Source: Campylobacter sp. (GTDB taxonomy: Bacteria; Campylobacterota; Campylobacteria; Campylobacterales; Campylobacteraceae). Taken from it: a DNA stretch of 37,009 nucleotides. Of the stretch, positions 1 through 8,845 are shown piece by piece. The position numbers were made by a program, and so were the translations under genes. The stretch covers positions 1 to 37,009 of the forward strand of contig NZ_JAGCNF010000055.1 in the NCBI RefSeq assembly GCF_017646085.1. The letters run 5' to 3'. The stretch's first letter is position 1. Each line of letters begins with the position of its first letter. Below the pieces are notes generated by a model that worked only from the letters and a program-made list of their open reading frames with translations, did no database searches and was not told the origin of the DNA.

Positions 1-162
1 AGACCAAATACAGATACGGCTATGATGCTTGGTATGGCACATCACCTATATACTACAGGTAAATATGATAAAGAATTTATAGCTAATTATACAACTGGAT
101 TTGATAAATTCTTGCCATATCTATTAGGTAAAAGCGATAAAACCTCAAAATCAGCTATATAA
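1..162 (+). pseudogene. 3' stump of a molybdopterin oxidoreductase (TorA/BisC type), truncated
   Basis: Frame 1 is open from the window edge to a TAA at 160-162 and encodes 53 residues. The stretch [17 protein letters not shown] followed by [20 protein letters not shown] is the internal segment that TMAO/biotin-sulfoxide reductases of the DMSO-reductase family carry roughly 300-350 residues in, where the bis-MGD cofactor pocket is built. Family members run to about 800 residues, so several hundred C-terminal residues are missing. After [10 protein letters not shown] the frame meets TAA and TAG back to back, and no frame of the next 200 bases continues the homology. I read it as a 3'-deleted pseudogene; the upstream part lies outside the window, so whether the N-terminal half is intact is unknown. 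Confidence 0.7.
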
Positions 163-371
163 TAGCTTAAATTTAACTCCATTTACAATATATAAATAAT
201 GCCAATATATTAACATTATTAAATTTTAATATACTTAGTGACGCTAAAATAAATAAACGTTTATCTCTTATAATGATAGCATTCTTTGTAAATTTATACT
301 ATCACGCCTTATATTTGCAAAATCCACAACGGAAAAGATTTTTAAATTTAGCTAAATCATAGAATTTAAAG
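163..371. other. AT-rich gap between the oxidoreductase stump and the P-loop gene
   Basis: No coding frame is convincing here. A TATAAT at 269-274 on the plus strand has no gene downstream in that direction and may be a leftover promoter or chance in AT-rich DNA. The minus-strand gene ends at 372, so this is also its 3' flank. Confidence 0.4.
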
Positions 372-877
372 CTACTCCACTAAACAAAGTCCGTGTGTAA
401 AAGGTATATCGATATTTATTTTTCCGTTCATTAGGGATTTTATTAGCTCTGCATCGCTCTCTCTTTGTTCTAGCTGTTTTTGGCGTCTTTGTTCATCGAT
501 TTTAAGGATTATCACTACATCGGCAAAGTCTATTCTTACTGGATTTGCACAGATATAAAAAATTATTTTGACATATGGAGGTAGAAATTTTGTAAATGGT
601 TTTAGATTATCTTTGAGATTGTGTTGGGGGGGGTATTGCGTATTTTGGGGCGCGCAATAAATAGATTTAAACTCATCACATTATCATCTATGACGGCGAT
701 TTGGTACGGGGCAAAGTTGCCAAAGCCTTTTTTGCGAATTGTCTTGCCAAGTGTGCTTTTGCCGCTGCCACACAGTCCAGTTAGGGCTACTATTAGTCGT
801 GGTTTTTCTTTTAATGTTTGAATACAAATTTGATTTAATTGCTCAAGTAGTTGTGAGCGATTTTGATATATTTTCAT
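372..877 (-). CDS. P-loop kinase-like protein, frameshifted at a C8 tract (probable phase-variable gene)
   Basis: Reading from ATG at 877 gives a small NTPase with a Walker A motif GLCGSGKST at residues 34-42, preceded by a hydrophobic strand (RLIVALT), as in nucleotide/AAA_33-type kinases. The frame runs through eight Cs (plus-strand Gs 626-633) and stops 8 codons later at 602. With nine (or six) Cs the frame instead continues through KPFTKFLPPYVKIIFYICAN and DFADVVIILKIDEQRRQ to TAG at 372-374, about 168 residues in all. The downstream frame is open for some 80 codons and looks coding. So the gene is OFF, or broken, as read here. A minus-strand TATAAT lies at 902-907 and an AAGG ribosome site just before the start. 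The substrate is unknown. Confidence 0.7.
626..633. repeat. Homopolymer tract G8 (C8 on coding strand)
   Basis: Eight consecutive Gs on the plus strand lie inside the minus-strand P-loop gene at codons 82-84 (Thr-Pro-Pro). Eight is out of phase with the downstream coding frame; six or nine would restore it. Tracts of this length in Campylobacter typically vary by slipped-strand mispairing. Confidence 0.85.
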
Positions 878-901
878 TAATTACCTTTTTAATTTATGTT
901 A

Positions 902-907
902 ATTATA
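902..907 (-). promoter_or_regulatory. -10 box of the P-loop gene
   Basis: TATAAT on the minus strand (ATTATA on plus), 25 bases before the ATG at 877, in very AT-rich DNA without a clear -35, as usual for Campylobacter sigma-70 promoters. Confidence 0.5.
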
Positions 908-1118
908 TCTAAAATTTGATTGTAAATTAGATAAATTTAATGTTATATAAAAATTACTTAATTAGCTTTACAATCTTTTAGTAATAATAACATAATTCTA
1001 TAGATTATCTAAATTTAAATTTCATTCTAATATTTAAAATATTCCTTATAAAAAGGAAAAAAATAAAACAAAATTTGCAAAAATAGCGGTAAAATTTGCT
1101 TTTAAAGCTTATTTTGGG

Positions 1119-1124
1119 TATAAT
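1119..1124 (+). promoter_or_regulatory. -10 box of the S10 operon
   Basis: GGGTATAAT at 1116-1124 ahead of a ~120 base leader and rpsJ. The rest of 878-1118 is AT-rich and holds only this promoter and, on the other strand, that of the P-loop gene. No -35 element is evident. Confidence 0.7.
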
Positions 1125-1130
1125 TCGCGT

Positions 1131-1224
1131 CTTTTGATGAGAAGCGTAAGCTTTGCTTGCATGCTTGAGAGATCAGTATAAGCCTCTGCAAGAGCACTAT
1201 ATCAAAAGGTCGCAAGTTGGCGAC
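1131..1224 (+). promoter_or_regulatory. Structured 5' leader of the S10 operon mRNA
   Basis: The leader folds by eye into a closed multibranch element. An 8 bp perfect helix pairs CTTTTGAT (1131-1138) with ATCAAAAG (1201-1208). Inside it are a hairpin with a GUAA (GNRA) tetraloop (1141-1154) and a second arm CTTGCA/TGCAAG (1156-1161 with 1187-1192) that carries an inner GCTT/AAGC helix (1163-1166 with 1180-1183). Directly after comes GTCGC/GCGAC (1209-1213 with 1220-1224), just before the ribosome site at 1235-1241. In E. coli the S10 leader is the target of L4 autoregulation; the same role here is inference. Confidence 0.55.
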
Positions 1225-1247
1225 AAGTTATTTTTAAAGGAAAAAAC

Positions 1248-1559
1248 ATGGAAAGAATTAGGCTTAAGCTAAAAGCTTATGACCACAGAGTTCTAGACCG
1301 TACAGTTGCAGCCATAGTAGAAGCTGTCAAACGCACTGGTGCCGATGTACGTGGGCCAGTACCAATGCCTACAAAGATTAAACGCTACACAGTGTTAAAA
1401 TCTCCACATGTTAATAAAGATTCTCGTGAACAATTCGAGATGAGAATTCACGCTCGTATGTTAGATATCGTAGCAGCTACGCCTGATACAGTTGATAGCC
1501 TAACAAAACTTGACCTTGCCCCTGAGGTAAATGTCGAAGTTCGTGCTATGGGCAAGTAA
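1248..1559 (+). CDS. rpsJ: 30S ribosomal protein S10 (NusE)
   Basis: 103 residues, full length for S10. The conserved [18 protein letters not shown] block (about residues 40-57) and the following DSREQFEMR are the family signature. S10 sits in the head of the 30S subunit and, as NusE, takes part in antitermination and transcription-translation coupling. It is the first gene of the operon, with a TAAAGGA ribosome site at 1235-1241 and ATG at 1248. It is the first gene read after the structured leader, so any leader-based control would act on it directly. Confidence 0.97.
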   Translation: MERIRLKLKAYDHRVLDRTVAAIVEAVKRTGADVRGPVPMPTKIKRYTVLKSPHVNKDSREQFEMRIHARMLDIVAATPDTVDSLTKLDLAPEVNVEVRAMGK

Positions 1560-1577
1560 GCATAAAAGGAAGAAATG

Positions 1578-2156
1578 ATGGAATATATCGTAGAAAAAAT
1601 AGGTATGAGCAGAACTGTCTCAAACCCAAGTACTCCTGTTACATTGCTTAGACTTTTACCGGCTAAAGTGTGTGAAGTAGGTGAAAATAGCAGAGCTATC
1701 GTGGCTTATGCTCATACAAAAGCTAATAACAAAGCTATTAAAGGTCAGCAAAAAAAATATGGCTTAAGTAGCGAATTTAATCAATTTGCAACTCTAAGTG
1801 TAGCAAATAGCGAAGCTGGTGATTTGGATACAACTCCACTAAATGAAGCAAAAGTTTTAAAAGTTAGCTTCAATACAAAAGGTAGAGGTTTCCAAGGTGT
1901 TATAAAAAGACATGGTTTCTCAGGTGGTCCTGCAAGTCATGGTTCAAGATTTCACCGTAGACCAGGTTCTATAGGTAACTGCGAATGGCCAGGTCGTGTT
2001 CAACCAGGTAGAAAAATGGCAGGACACTATGGTAATGAAAAAACTACTGTTAAAAACGAAGTTGTAAGCTTTGATAGTGCTAATGGAATTTTAGTATTAA
2101 AAGGCTCAGTTCCAGGATTTAACGGTACTATGGGTAGAGTAAGGATAGTTAAATGA
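1578..2156 (+). CDS. rplC: 50S ribosomal protein L3
   Basis: 192 residues. L3 nucleates 50S assembly and reaches towards the peptidyl transferase centre. The signature [20 protein letters not shown] and the RRPGSIGN loop are present near residues 95-135. Two ATGs are adjacent (1575 and 1578); I chose the second because it lies 7 bases from AAGGA (1566-1570) and begins [13 protein letters not shown] as in other Campylobacter L3. The gene overlaps rplD by the four bases ATGA, indicating translational coupling. Confidence 0.96.
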   Translation: MEYIVEKIGMSRTVSNPSTPVTLLRLLPAKVCEVGENSRAIVAYAHTKANNKAIKGQQKKYGLSSEFNQFATLSVANSEAGDLDTTPLNEAKVLKVSFNTKGRGFQGVIKRHGFSGGPASHGSRFHRRPGSIGNCEWPGRVQPGRKMAGHYGNEKTTVKNEVVSFDSANGILVLKGSVPGFNGTMGRVRIVK

Positions 2157-2767
2157 GTAAAATAGCAGTTTTAAATGATAAATTTGAAAAAACAAGCGAA
2201 CTAGAACTACCAGCAAGTTATGCTGAAGTAAATTCGCACAATTTATATCTGTATGTTAAAAGCTACCTTGCTAGTATGAGAGCAAACTCAGCCCACACAA
2301 AAGGTCGCTCAGATGTAAGCGGTGGTGGTAAAAAACCTTGGCGTCAAAAAGGACGTGGCGGCGCAAGAGCTGGTTCAACTAGAACTAACGTTTGGGTTGG
2401 CGGTGCTGTGGCATTTGGTCCTAAAAATAATAGAAATTATAACCAAAAAGTTAATAAAAAACAAAAAAGATTAGCGCTTGAATTTGCTCTAAACGAAAAA
2501 GTTGCAAATGGCAAATTCTATGCAGTAGATAGTATTGCTATTGAAAGTGGTAAAACAAAAGATGCAGCGGCTATTATCAAAAAACTTGGTATTAGAGATG
2601 CGTTAATCATCAAAAATGAACTTGATGCTAAGACTCTTTTAGCATTTAGAAACCTAGCAAACTGCTATGTAGTAGACGCTAGCGAAGTAAATGCATATTT
2701 AGTCTCAGTCTATAGTGCAGTTATAGCTGAAAAATCAGCACTACAATCAATAGTAAAAGAGGGCTAA
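2153..2767 (+). CDS. rplD: 50S ribosomal protein L4
   Basis: 204 residues. L4 binds 23S rRNA and sends a basic loop into the exit tunnel; this loop is visible as [18 protein letters not shown] followed by [10 protein letters not shown] (about residues 59-92). In gamma-proteobacteria L4 is the repressor of its own operon through the S10 leader, so it is the first candidate ligand for the leader at 1131-1224; that is inference here. The start overlaps the rplC stop (ATGA), and rplW begins 2 bases after its stop. Confidence 0.96.
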   Translation: MSKIAVLNDKFEKTSELELPASYAEVNSHNLYLYVKSYLASMRANSAHTKGRSDVSGGGKKPWRQKGRGGARAGSTRTNVWVGGAVAFGPKNNRNYNQKVNKKQKRLALEFALNEKVANGKFYAVDSIAIESGKTKDAAAIIKKLGIRDALIIKNELDAKTLLAFRNLANCYVVDASEVNAYLVSVYSAVIAEKSALQSIVKEG

Positions 2768-2769
2768 AA

Positions 2770-3051
2770 ATGGCAGATATAACAGATATCAAAACTATAG
2801 TATATACAGAAAAAACTCTTGGCCTTCAAGAACAAGGTGTGGTAGTAATCCAAACTTCACCAAAAATGACTAAAAATGGTCTAAAAGAGGTATTAAGAGA
2901 GTATTTTGGCGTAACGCCACTTAGAGTAAATTCACTTAGAATGGATGGCAAAGTTAAGCGTTTTAGAGGTAGAGTTGGCGTAAGAAACGACTTTAAAAAA
3001 TTCTATGTCAAATTACCAGATGGCGTAAGCCTAGCAAGTCAGGAGGCATAA
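2770..3051 (+). CDS. rplW: 50S ribosomal protein L23
   Basis: 93 residues. L23 lies at the tunnel exit and is the docking site for trigger factor and SRP. The N-terminal [18 protein letters not shown] and the basic [20 protein letters not shown] segment match the family. It sits between rplD and rplB in the standard S10 order, with only one base before rplB. Confidence 0.95.
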   Translation: MADITDIKTIVYTEKTLGLQEQGVVVIQTSPKMTKNGLKEVLREYFGVTPLRVNSLRMDGKVKRFRGRVGVRNDFKKFYVKLPDGVSLASQEA

Positions 3052-3052
3052 G

Positions 3053-3883
3053 ATGGCAATAAGAAGTTTTAAACCTTATACTCCAAGTAGAAGATTTATG
3101 ACTGGTTTAAGCAGTGAAGATATCACAGCTAAAGCTAGTGTAAGAAGCCTACTTGTTAAAATTCCTGCCGCAGCTGGTAGAAATAACAATGGTAGAATCA
3201 CAAGCCGCCATAAAGAAGCTGGTGCTAAAAAACTATATCGTATTATAGATTTTAAACGCCGCAAATTTGGAATTCCTGGCAAAGTTGAAGCGATCGAATA
3301 TGATCCAAATAGAAATTGCCGCATCGCTTTAATCTCATACGCAGATGGCGAGAAAAGATATATTATTCGCCCTAGCGGCCTAAATGTAGGCGATGTAATT
3401 AGCGCTGCTGAAGCTGGCCTAGATATTAAACCTGGTAATGCAATGAAACTAAAAAGTATTCCAGTAGGTACAATAGTCCATAATATCGAGCTAAAACCAG
3501 GTAAAGGTGCTCAAATGGCTAGAAGTGCTGGCGGCTATGCTCAACTTATGGGTAAAGAAGAGAAGTATGTAATTCTAAGGCTTCCAAGCGGTGAGATGAG
3601 ACAAGTTCTAGCTGAGTGTATGGCTACTGTAGGTGTAGTTGGCAATGAAGATTGGGCAAATGTAACAATCGGTAAAGCTGGCCGTAACCGCCATAGAGGT
3701 ATTCGCCCTCAAACTAGAGGTAGCGCAATGAACCCAGTAGATCACCCACACGGTGGTGGTGAAGGTAAGAAAAATTCAGGCCGTCACCCAGTTACTCCAT
3801 GGGGTAAACCAACTAAAGGTGCTAAAACTCGCCGTAAAAAAGCTAGTGATAAACTTATAATTTCTAGAAGAAAGGGTAAATAA
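3053..3883 (+). CDS. rplB: 50S ribosomal protein L2
   Basis: 276 residues, full length. L2 is needed for subunit joining and peptidyl transferase activity. The C-terminal signature [15 protein letters not shown], with the functionally important histidine near residue 230, is intact, and the protein ends in a basic tail ([10 protein letters not shown]). The ribosome site AGGAGG at 3042-3047 lies within the end of rplW. It is followed two bases later by rpsS. Confidence 0.97.
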   Translation: MAIRSFKPYTPSRRFMTGLSSEDITAKASVRSLLVKIPAAAGRNNNGRITSRHKEAGAKKLYRIIDFKRRKFGIPGKVEAIEYDPNRNCRIALISYADGEKRYIIRPSGLNVGDVISAAEAGLDIKPGNAMKLKSIPVGTIVHNIELKPGKGAQMARSAGGYAQLMGKEEKYVILRLPSGEMRQVLAECMATVGVVGNEDWANVTIGKAGRNRHRGIRPQTRGSAMNPVDHPHGGGEGKKNSGRHPVTPWGKPTKGAKTRRKKASDKLIISRRKGK

Positions 3884-3885
3884 CG

Positions 3886-4167
3886 ATGGCTAGATCGCTA
3901 AAAAAAGGTCCTTTTGTAGATGACCACGTAATGAAAAAAGTCATCGCTGCAAAAGCTGCTAACGATAATAAACCAATTAAAACTTGGTCAAGAAGAAGCA
4001 CAATCACTCCTGAAATGATAGGTTTGACATTTAATGTGCATAATGGCAAAAGCTTTATCCCTGTATATGTAACAGAAAACCATATAGGTTATAAGCTAGG
4101 CGAATTCGCACCAACAAGAACATTTAAGGGTCATAAAGGCTCTGTTCAGAAAAAAATCGGTAAGTAA
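3886..4167 (+). CDS. rpsS: 30S ribosomal protein S19
   Basis: 93 residues. S19 binds 16S rRNA in the 30S head together with S13. The N-terminal [19 protein letters not shown] and the C-terminal [13 protein letters not shown]-like block (here [16 protein letters not shown]) are diagnostic. It lies in the standard position between rplB and rplV and is tightly spaced to both. Confidence 0.96.
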   Translation: MARSLKKGPFVDDHVMKKVIAAKAANDNKPIKTWSRRSTITPEMIGLTFNVHNGKSFIPVYVTENHIGYKLGEFAPTRTFKGHKGSVQKKIGK

Positions 4168-4176
4168 GGGGAAGTT

Positions 4177-4515
4177 ATGAGTAGAGCAATTATTAAATTC
4201 ATCAGACTATCTCCAACAAAAGCTAGATTAATAGCTAATGAAGTTCAAGGTATGAATGCTGAATTAGCATTAGCAAGCCTTAGCTTTATGCCAAATCGTG
4301 GCGCAAGATATATCGCAAATGCAATCAGCTCAGCTGTAGCAAATGGCGGTTTTGAGCCTGAAGAGGTAGTTGTGAAAAGTTGTAGAGTAGATGCAGGTCC
4401 TGTATTAAAAAGATTCCGCCCAAGAGCAAGAGGAAGCGCAAGCAGAATTCGCAAACCTACTAGCCATATCTTAGTAGAAGTAGCTAAACCAGCAAAAATA
4501 GAGAAGGAAGCATAA
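4177..4515 (+). CDS. rplV: 50S ribosomal protein L22
   Basis: 112 residues. L22 contacts all domains of 23S rRNA, and its long beta-hairpin lines the exit tunnel beside L4. The hairpin is visible as [20 protein letters not shown] near residues 70-90, the region where macrolide-resistance changes occur in other bacteria; nothing aberrant is seen. AGGGGAAG precedes the start. One base separates its stop from rpsC. Confidence 0.95.
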   Translation: MSRAIIKFIRLSPTKARLIANEVQGMNAELALASLSFMPNRGARYIANAISSAVANGGFEPEEVVVKSCRVDAGPVLKRFRPRARGSASRIRKPTSHILVEVAKPAKIEKEA

Positions 4516-4516
4516 A

Positions 4517-5215
4517 ATGGGACAAAAAGTTAATCCAATAGGCCTTAGACTAGGTATAAATAGAAACTGGGAGTCTAGATGGTTTCCATCAAAAGCAACT
4601 CTTCCAGAAAATATAGGCGAAGACTATAAAATAAGAAAATTCCTAAAAGCTAAGCTATATTATGCTGGTGTTAGCCAAATTTTAATTGAAAGAACAGCTA
4701 AAAAATTAAGAGTAACAGTAGTAGCTGCTCGCCCTGGTATTATCATCGGTAAAAAAGGTGGCGAAGTAGAAAATCTAAGATTAGAAGTTGCTAAACTAGT
4801 CAATAAAGATGTAGCTATTAATATTAAAGAAGAGCGCAAAGCAGGTAGTTCAGCTCAATTAGCAGCTGAAAATGTAGCTATGCAATTAGAGCGTCGTGTG
4901 GCATTCCGCCGTGCTATGAAAAAAGTAATCCAAGGCGCACAAAAAGCTGGCGCTAAAGGTATTAAGGTAAGTGTAGCAGGTCGTTTAGGTGGCGCTGAGA
5001 TGGCTAGAACCGAGTGGTATCTAGAGGGTCGTGTGCCTCTACATACTTTAAGAGCTAGAATAGATTATGGTTTTGCTGAAGCTCATACAACTTATGGTAA
5101 CATAGGCGTAAAAGTATGGATATTCAAAGGTGAAGTTCTTCAAAAAGGTATCCAAGAGCAAAAGAGCGAAGAAGCAGCTCCTAAAAAAGCAAAACGCGCT
5201 AGAAGGGGTAAATAA
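4517..5215 (+). CDS. rpsC: 30S ribosomal protein S3
   Basis: 232 residues. S3 is at the mRNA entry channel of the 30S subunit. A KH domain is visible with the GxxG loop in [17 protein letters not shown] (about residues 72-88), followed by the conserved C-terminal domain ([20 protein letters not shown]). The tail is charged and low-complexity (many Lys, Ala, Glu), as in other epsilonproteobacteria. Its stop TAA shares an A with the ATG of rplP. Confidence 0.96.
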   Translation: MGQKVNPIGLRLGINRNWESRWFPSKATLPENIGEDYKIRKFLKAKLYYAGVSQILIERTAKKLRVTVVAARPGIIIGKKGGEVENLRLEVAKLVNKDVAINIKEERKAGSSAQLAAENVAMQLERRVAFRRAMKKVIQGAQKAGAKGIKVSVAGRLGGAEMARTEWYLEGRVPLHTLRARIDYGFAEAHTTYGNIGVKVWIFKGEVLQKGIQEQKSEEAAPKKAKRARRGK

Positions 5216-5640
5216 TGTTATTACCAAAAAGAACGAAATATCGTAAAATGATGAAAGGCCGCAATCGTGGCTATGCAACTCGTGGTACAGCTCTAGCACT
5301 TGGCGAATTTGGATTAAAAGCTGTAGAAGCTGGTAGAATCAACTCTCGCCAAATAGAGTCAGCTCGTCAAGCATATACTCGTCATGTTAAAAGACAAGCT
5401 AAAACTTGGATTAGAGTATTCCCAGATAAACCTATCACTAAAAAACCTCTAGAAACTCGTATGGGTAAAGGTAAAGGTAGTGTTGAAGAGTGGGTAATGA
5501 ATATCAAACCTGGTAGAATAATTTTCGAAATGGCTGGAGTATCTGAAGAGCTTGCTAGAGAGGCTCTAACATTAGCTATGCACAAACTACCATTCAAAAC
5601 TAAGTTTGTAACAAGAGAGAGCGAAAATGAAATATACTGA
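5215..5640 (+). CDS. rplP: 50S ribosomal protein L16
   Basis: 141 residues. L16 organises the A-site tRNA region of the 50S subunit. [19 protein letters not shown] at the N-terminus and [21 protein letters not shown] in the centre (about residues 73-93) are diagnostic. It starts by TAATG overlap with rpsC and overlaps the next gene rpmC by 14 bases, so these genes are probably translationally coupled. Confidence 0.96.
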   Translation: MLLPKRTKYRKMMKGRNRGYATRGTALALGEFGLKAVEAGRINSRQIESARQAYTRHVKRQAKTWIRVFPDKPITKKPLETRMGKGKGSVEEWVMNIKPGRIIFEMAGVSEELAREALTLAMHKLPFKTKFVTRESENEIY

Positions 5641-5812
5641 TATAAGTGGAAAAAATTTAAGCGAACTTAACGCTTTATTAAAAGAGAAAAAGGTGCTTTT
5701 ATTTACACTTAGACAAAAGCTAAAAACTATGCAGCTAACTAACCCTAATGAGATCCGTGAAACTAAAAAAGATATCGCTAGGATCAATACTGCAATTAGT
5801 GCTGCGAAGTAA
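5627..5812 (+). CDS. rpmC: 50S ribosomal protein L29
   Basis: 61 residues, typical for this small helical protein at the tunnel exit next to L23. The sequence [20 protein letters not shown] and the [18 protein letters not shown] helix match the family. The start lies inside rplP (14 base overlap), and the rpsQ start follows within about ten bases of its stop. Confidence 0.93.
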   Translation: MKYTDISGKNLSELNALLKEKKVLLFTLRQKLKTMQLTNPNEIRETKKDIARINTAISAAK

Positions 5813-5822
5813 GGGGTAAATG

Positions 5823-6080
5823 ATGGCAGTAGAAATGAAAAGAGAAATTCAAGGTGTCGTAGTCGCGATAGCTGGGAATAAAACTGCAACTGTATTGGTT
5901 GAAAGAAGAGTTATGCACCCAAGATATCATAAATTTGTAAAACGCTTTAAAAAGTATCTAGTTCATGATGAAAAAAATGAACTAAAAGTGGGAGATACTA
6001 TATCAGCTGTTGAGTGCAGACCGCTAAGCGCTAGAAAAAATTTCCGCTTACAATCAGTTTTGAAAACAGGAGTTGAATAA
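5823..6080 (+). CDS. rpsQ: 30S ribosomal protein S17
   Basis: 85 residues. S17 is an OB-fold primary binder of 16S r[27 protein letters not shown] and the C-terminal [20 protein letters not shown] are characteristic. Two ATGs stand in tandem (5820 and 5823); the second is better spaced from the AAGGGG at 5811-5816. Its stop overlaps the rplN start by one base (TAATG). This is the junction between the classical S10 and spc operons, and no promoter or terminator separates them here. Confidence 0.94.
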   Translation: MAVEMKREIQGVVVAIAGNKTATVLVERRVMHPRYHKFVKRFKKYLVHDEKNELKVGDTISAVECRPLSARKNFRLQSVLKTGVE

Positions 6081-6448
6081 TGATACAAAGTTTTACAAGA
6101 CTAGCAGTAGCAGATAACAGTGGCGCAAAAGAGCTAATGTGTATAAAAGTTTTAGGTGGTAGTAAAAGACGATACGCAAGCCTTGGCGATGTTATCGTTT
6201 GTTCAGTTAAGAAAGCTCTACCAAATGGCAAAATCAAAAAAGGTCAAGTAGTAAAAGCAGTAGTTGTAAGAACAAAAAAAGAGGTTCAAAGAGATAATGG
6301 TTCTCTAATTCGTTTTGATGAGAATGCTGCTGTTATTCTTGATAATAAAAGAGAACCAGTAGGTACTCGTATATTTGGCCCAGTAGGTAGAGAAGTAAGA
6401 TATGCGAATTTTATGAAAATCGTATCTCTTGCACCGGAGGTTCTATAA
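6080..6448 (+). CDS. rplN: 50S ribosomal protein L14
   Basis: 122 residues, the usual length. L14 forms an intersubunit bridge. [27 protein letters not shown] and the [12 protein letters not shown] block are strongly conserved. It is coupled on both sides by single-base TAATG overlaps with rpsQ and rplX. Confidence 0.97.
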   Translation: MIQSFTRLAVADNSGAKELMCIKVLGGSKRRYASLGDVIVCSVKKALPNGKIKKGQVVKAVVVRTKKEVQRDNGSLIRFDENAAVILDNKREPVGTRIFGPVGREVRYANFMKIVSLAPEVL

Positions 6449-6681
6449 TGGCAGTAAAATATAAAATCAAAAAAGGCGATGAAGTAAAAGTAATCGCAGG
6501 CGATGACAAAGGTAAAGTTGCTAAAGTTTTAGCAGTACTTCCTAAAAAAGGTCAAGTAATAGTAGAGGGTGTAAAAGTTGCTAAAAAAGCCGTAAAACCA
6601 AGTGAGAAAAATCCAAATGGTGGTTTTATAAGCAAAGAGATGCCTATTGATATTTCAAATGTAAGCAAAGTTGAGGGCTAA
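6448..6681 (+). CDS. rplX: 50S ribosomal protein L24
   Basis: 77 residues with an N-terminal KOW motif ([20 protein letters not shown], residues 8-27). L24 is an assembly initiator of the 50S subunit. It is shorter than the ~104-residue E. coli protein, as is usual in epsilonproteobacteria. It starts by TAATG overlap with rplN; rplE follows 2 bases after its stop. Confidence 0.94.
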   Translation: MAVKYKIKKGDEVKVIAGDDKGKVAKVLAVLPKKGQVIVEGVKVAKKAVKPSEKNPNGGFISKEMPIDISNVSKVEG

Positions 6682-6683
6682 GT

Positions 6684-7226
6684 ATGAGATTAAAAACTAA
6701 ATACGCAGAGAGTATCAAACCAGCTTTAGTTAAAGAATTTGATATTAAAAACCCTATGCTTATACCAGCACTAGAAAAAATCGTAATTAGTGTTGGTGCT
6801 GGCGAAGGAGCAAAAGATCAAAAATTGCTTCAAAATATGGCCGATACTATATCTTTAATAGCTGGTCAAAAAGCAGTCGTAACAAATGCTAAAAAATCAG
6901 TAGCTGGCTTTAAAGTGCGTGAAGGCTTCCCAGTAGGTATCAAAGTAACTCTAAGAAAAGAACAAATGTATGCATTCTTAGATAAGCTAATTAGCGTTGC
7001 ACTTCCTAGGGTAAAAGACTTCCGTGGCCTTCCTAGAGATGGATTTGATGGTCGTGGTAATTATAACTTTGGTTTAAATGAACAACTAATGTTCCCAGAA
7101 GTTGCGTATGATCAAATTTTAAGAACACATGGTATGAACATAACTATAGTTACAACAGCACCAGATGACAAACAAGCGTTCAAACTACTTGAACTATTTG
7201 GCATTCCATTTGCAAAAGGAAAGTAA
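6684..7226 (+). CDS. rplE: 50S ribosomal protein L5
   Basis: 180 residues, full length. L5 binds 5S rRNA in the central protuberance. Conserved segments include [34 protein letters not shown] and the C-terminal [20 protein letters not shown]. One base separates its stop from the rpsN start, and the AAAGGAAAG ribosome site of rpsN lies within its last codons. Confidence 0.96.
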   Translation: MRLKTKYAESIKPALVKEFDIKNPMLIPALEKIVISVGAGEGAKDQKLLQNMADTISLIAGQKAVVTNAKKSVAGFKVREGFPVGIKVTLRKEQMYAFLDKLISVALPRVKDFRGLPRDGFDGRGNYNFGLNEQLMFPEVAYDQILRTHGMNITIVTTAPDDKQAFKLLELFGIPFAKGK

Positions 7227-7227
7227 T

Positions 7228-7413
7228 ATGGCAAAAAAATCAATGATAGCAAAAGCAGCACGCAAACCTAAATTTAGCGTGCGTGGATACACTAGATGTC
7301 AAATTTGTGGTCGCCCACACTCTGTTTATAAAGATTTTGGAATTTGCCGTGTGTGCCTAAGAAAAATGGCTAACGAAGGACTAATACCAGGTCTTAAAAA
7401 AGCAAGTTGGTAA
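7228..7413 (+). CDS. rpsN: 30S ribosomal protein S14, zinc-binding short form
   Basis: 61 residues. The true start is the ATG at 7228 ([20 protein letters not shown]), not upstream in-frame codons, because AAAGGAAAG lies just before it and the family begins there. The zinc ribbon is visible as Cys24-x2-Cys27 and Cys40-x2-Cys43. This short C+ form contrasts with the ~101-residue zinc-free S14 of E. coli. S14 helps assemble the 30S head. Confidence 0.95.
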   Translation: MAKKSMIAKAARKPKFSVRGYTRCQICGRPHSVYKDFGICRVCLRKMANEGLIPGLKKASW

Positions 7414-7423
7414 GGGAAGCAAG

Positions 7424-7819
7424 ATGATAAATGATTTAATTTCAGATGGATTAACACGCATTAGAAATGCAGCTATGAGAAGACTAGATACAACTCAGCT
7501 TCTACACTCAAATGTTGTTGAGGCTACTCTAAAAATTCTAGCACAAAAAGGCTATATCGAGAGCTATAATGTAATTGAAGAGAATAATAAAAAATTCATC
7601 AATGTAGTTCTAAAATATGACGAACGTGGTAGAAGTGTGATCAATGAACTAAAAAGAGTTTCAAAACCAGGAAGAAGAGTTTATCAAGGTAAAGATGAGA
7701 TTAAAAGATTCAAAAATGGCTATGGAACGATTATCGTTAGTACTAGCAAAGGCGTTTTAAGCAATGACGAAGCGCACAAAGCTGGTGTTGGCGGCGAAGT
7801 ACTTTGTAGCGTTTGGTAA
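7424..7819 (+). CDS. rpsH: 30S ribosomal protein S8
   Basis: 131 residues. S8 is a primary 16S rRNA binder and in E. coli represses the spc operon. [20 protein letters not shown] at the start and the C-terminal [26 protein letters not shown] block are diagnostic. It is followed by the only large gap of the supercluster before map (109 bases), which carries a terminator-like hairpin. Confidence 0.96.
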   Translation: MINDLISDGLTRIRNAAMRRLDTTQLLHSNVVEATLKILAQKGYIESYNVIEENNKKFINVVLKYDERGRSVINELKRVSKPGRRVYQGKDEIKRFKNGYGTIIVSTSKGVLSNDEAHKAGVGGEVLCSVW

Positions 7820-7826
7820 TAGTTGA

Positions 7827-7867
7827 ATTAGCCTTGAGTCATATTTAACTCAAAGCTAATCTTTTTT
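7827..7867 (+). terminator. Terminator-like hairpin inside the operon, between rpsH and rplF
   Basis: A 13-position stem with one mismatch pairs ATTAGC-C-TTGAGT (7827-7839) with ACTCAA-A-GCTAAT (7848-7860), with an 8-base loop, and is followed after one C by six Ts (7862-7867). A second possible stem, GGGTAT (7876-7881) with ATACCC (7901-7906), lies between it and the rplF start. In this position it would act as a partial terminator or attenuator rather than an operon end, since rplF onwards has no evident TATAAT of its own. Confidence 0.65.
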
Positions 7868-7928
7868 ATGGCATTGGGTATCCATTCGCAAAGCGTAGAA
7901 ATACCCTAGACAAGTAAAAAGGAAAAAT

Positions 7929-8465
7929 ATGTCAAGAATTGGAAAACAGCCAATATCTATTCCAAGTGGTTTAGATGTTAGTTTAAATGGTTCGGTTTTA
8001 GTGTTTAAAAAGGGCAATGCTACTAAAGAATTAGACACTAAAGGTAATGTTAATGTAGAAGTTAAAGATGGTAGTATCACATTTGCTAGCAAAGGCGATG
8101 ATAGACAAAGTAGAGCATACTGGGGTACATACCGTGCGCTAGCTAACAATATAGTAATTGGCTTAACAGCTGGATTTACTAGACAGTTAGAGATTAATGG
8201 TGTTGGTTATAAAGCTGCAGCAAAAGGCAAAGTATTAGAACTAGCTCTAGGTTTTTCACATCCTATTAACTATGAACTTCCTGATGGTGTTGAAGTAAGT
8301 GTTGAGAAAAACATTATCACTATCAAAGGTAGCGATAAACAAGTAGTTGGACAAGTAGCAGCTGAAGTAAGAGGCTTTAGACCGCCAGAGCCATATAAAG
8401 GCAAGGGTGTTAAATATGTCGAAGAGCGCATAATCCGCAAAGCCGGTAAAACATCTAAGAAATAA
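7929..8465 (+). CDS. rplF: 50S ribosomal protein L6
   Basis: 178 residues. L6 lies near the GTPase-associated region of the 50S subunit. [17 protein letters not shown] at the N-terminus and the C-terminal [28 protein letters not shown] signature (split here only for description) are complete. It begins after the 109-base gap with AAAAGGAAAAAT as its ribosome site. rplR starts 9 bases after it ends. Confidence 0.96.
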   Translation: MSRIGKQPISIPSGLDVSLNGSVLVFKKGNATKELDTKGNVNVEVKDGSITFASKGDDRQSRAYWGTYRALANNIVIGLTAGFTRQLEINGVGYKAAAKGKVLELALGFSHPINYELPDGVEVSVEKNIITIKGSDKQVVGQVAAEVRGFRPPEPYKGKGVKYVEERIIRKAGKTSKK

Positions 8466-8474
8466 GGGTAAGCA

Positions 8475-8831
8475 ATGGTAGCAAATGTATTAAAAAGAAA
8501 ATTATCTCTAAGAATTAAGAGAAAAAGAAGAATTAGAGCTAAAATTAGCGGTACTCCAACTTGCCCTAGAATTTCTATATTCAAATCTAATAGAACTCTA
8601 TACGTCCAAGCGATAGAAGATATCAACGCTACAACACTTTGCGCTAGCGATGGTAGAAAACTAGGCATCAAAGCAAATAAAGCTGGCGCAGCAGTATTAG
8701 CTAAAGATATTGCTAGCAAGCTAGAAAAAGCTGGAATCAAAGAAGCGGTATTTGATAGAAATGGCTATCTATATCATGGTGTAGTTGCAGCATTTGCTGA
8801 AGCTCTAAGAGAAAATGGCATTAAGCTATAA
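8475..8831 (+). CDS. rplR: 50S ribosomal protein L18
   Basis: 118 residues. L18 binds 5S rRNA together with L5. The N-terminal Arg/Lys-rich arm ([20 protein letters not shown]), the [18 protein letters not shown] strand and the C-terminal [23 protein letters not shown] are diagnostic. An AAGGGTAAG ribosome site precedes the start. Confidence 0.95.
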   Translation: MVANVLKRKLSLRIKRKRRIRAKISGTPTCPRISIFKSNRTLYVQAIEDINATTLCASDGRKLGIKANKAGAAVLAKDIASKLEKAGIKEAVFDRNGYLYHGVVAAFAEALRENGIKL

Positions 8832-8845
8832 CGCAAGGATTGTTG

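Noticed and set aside
8270-8740. 156-codon minus-strand frame across rplF and rplR
   Set aside because: It lies wholly opposite two clear ribosomal protein genes and has no start signal or recognisable domain.
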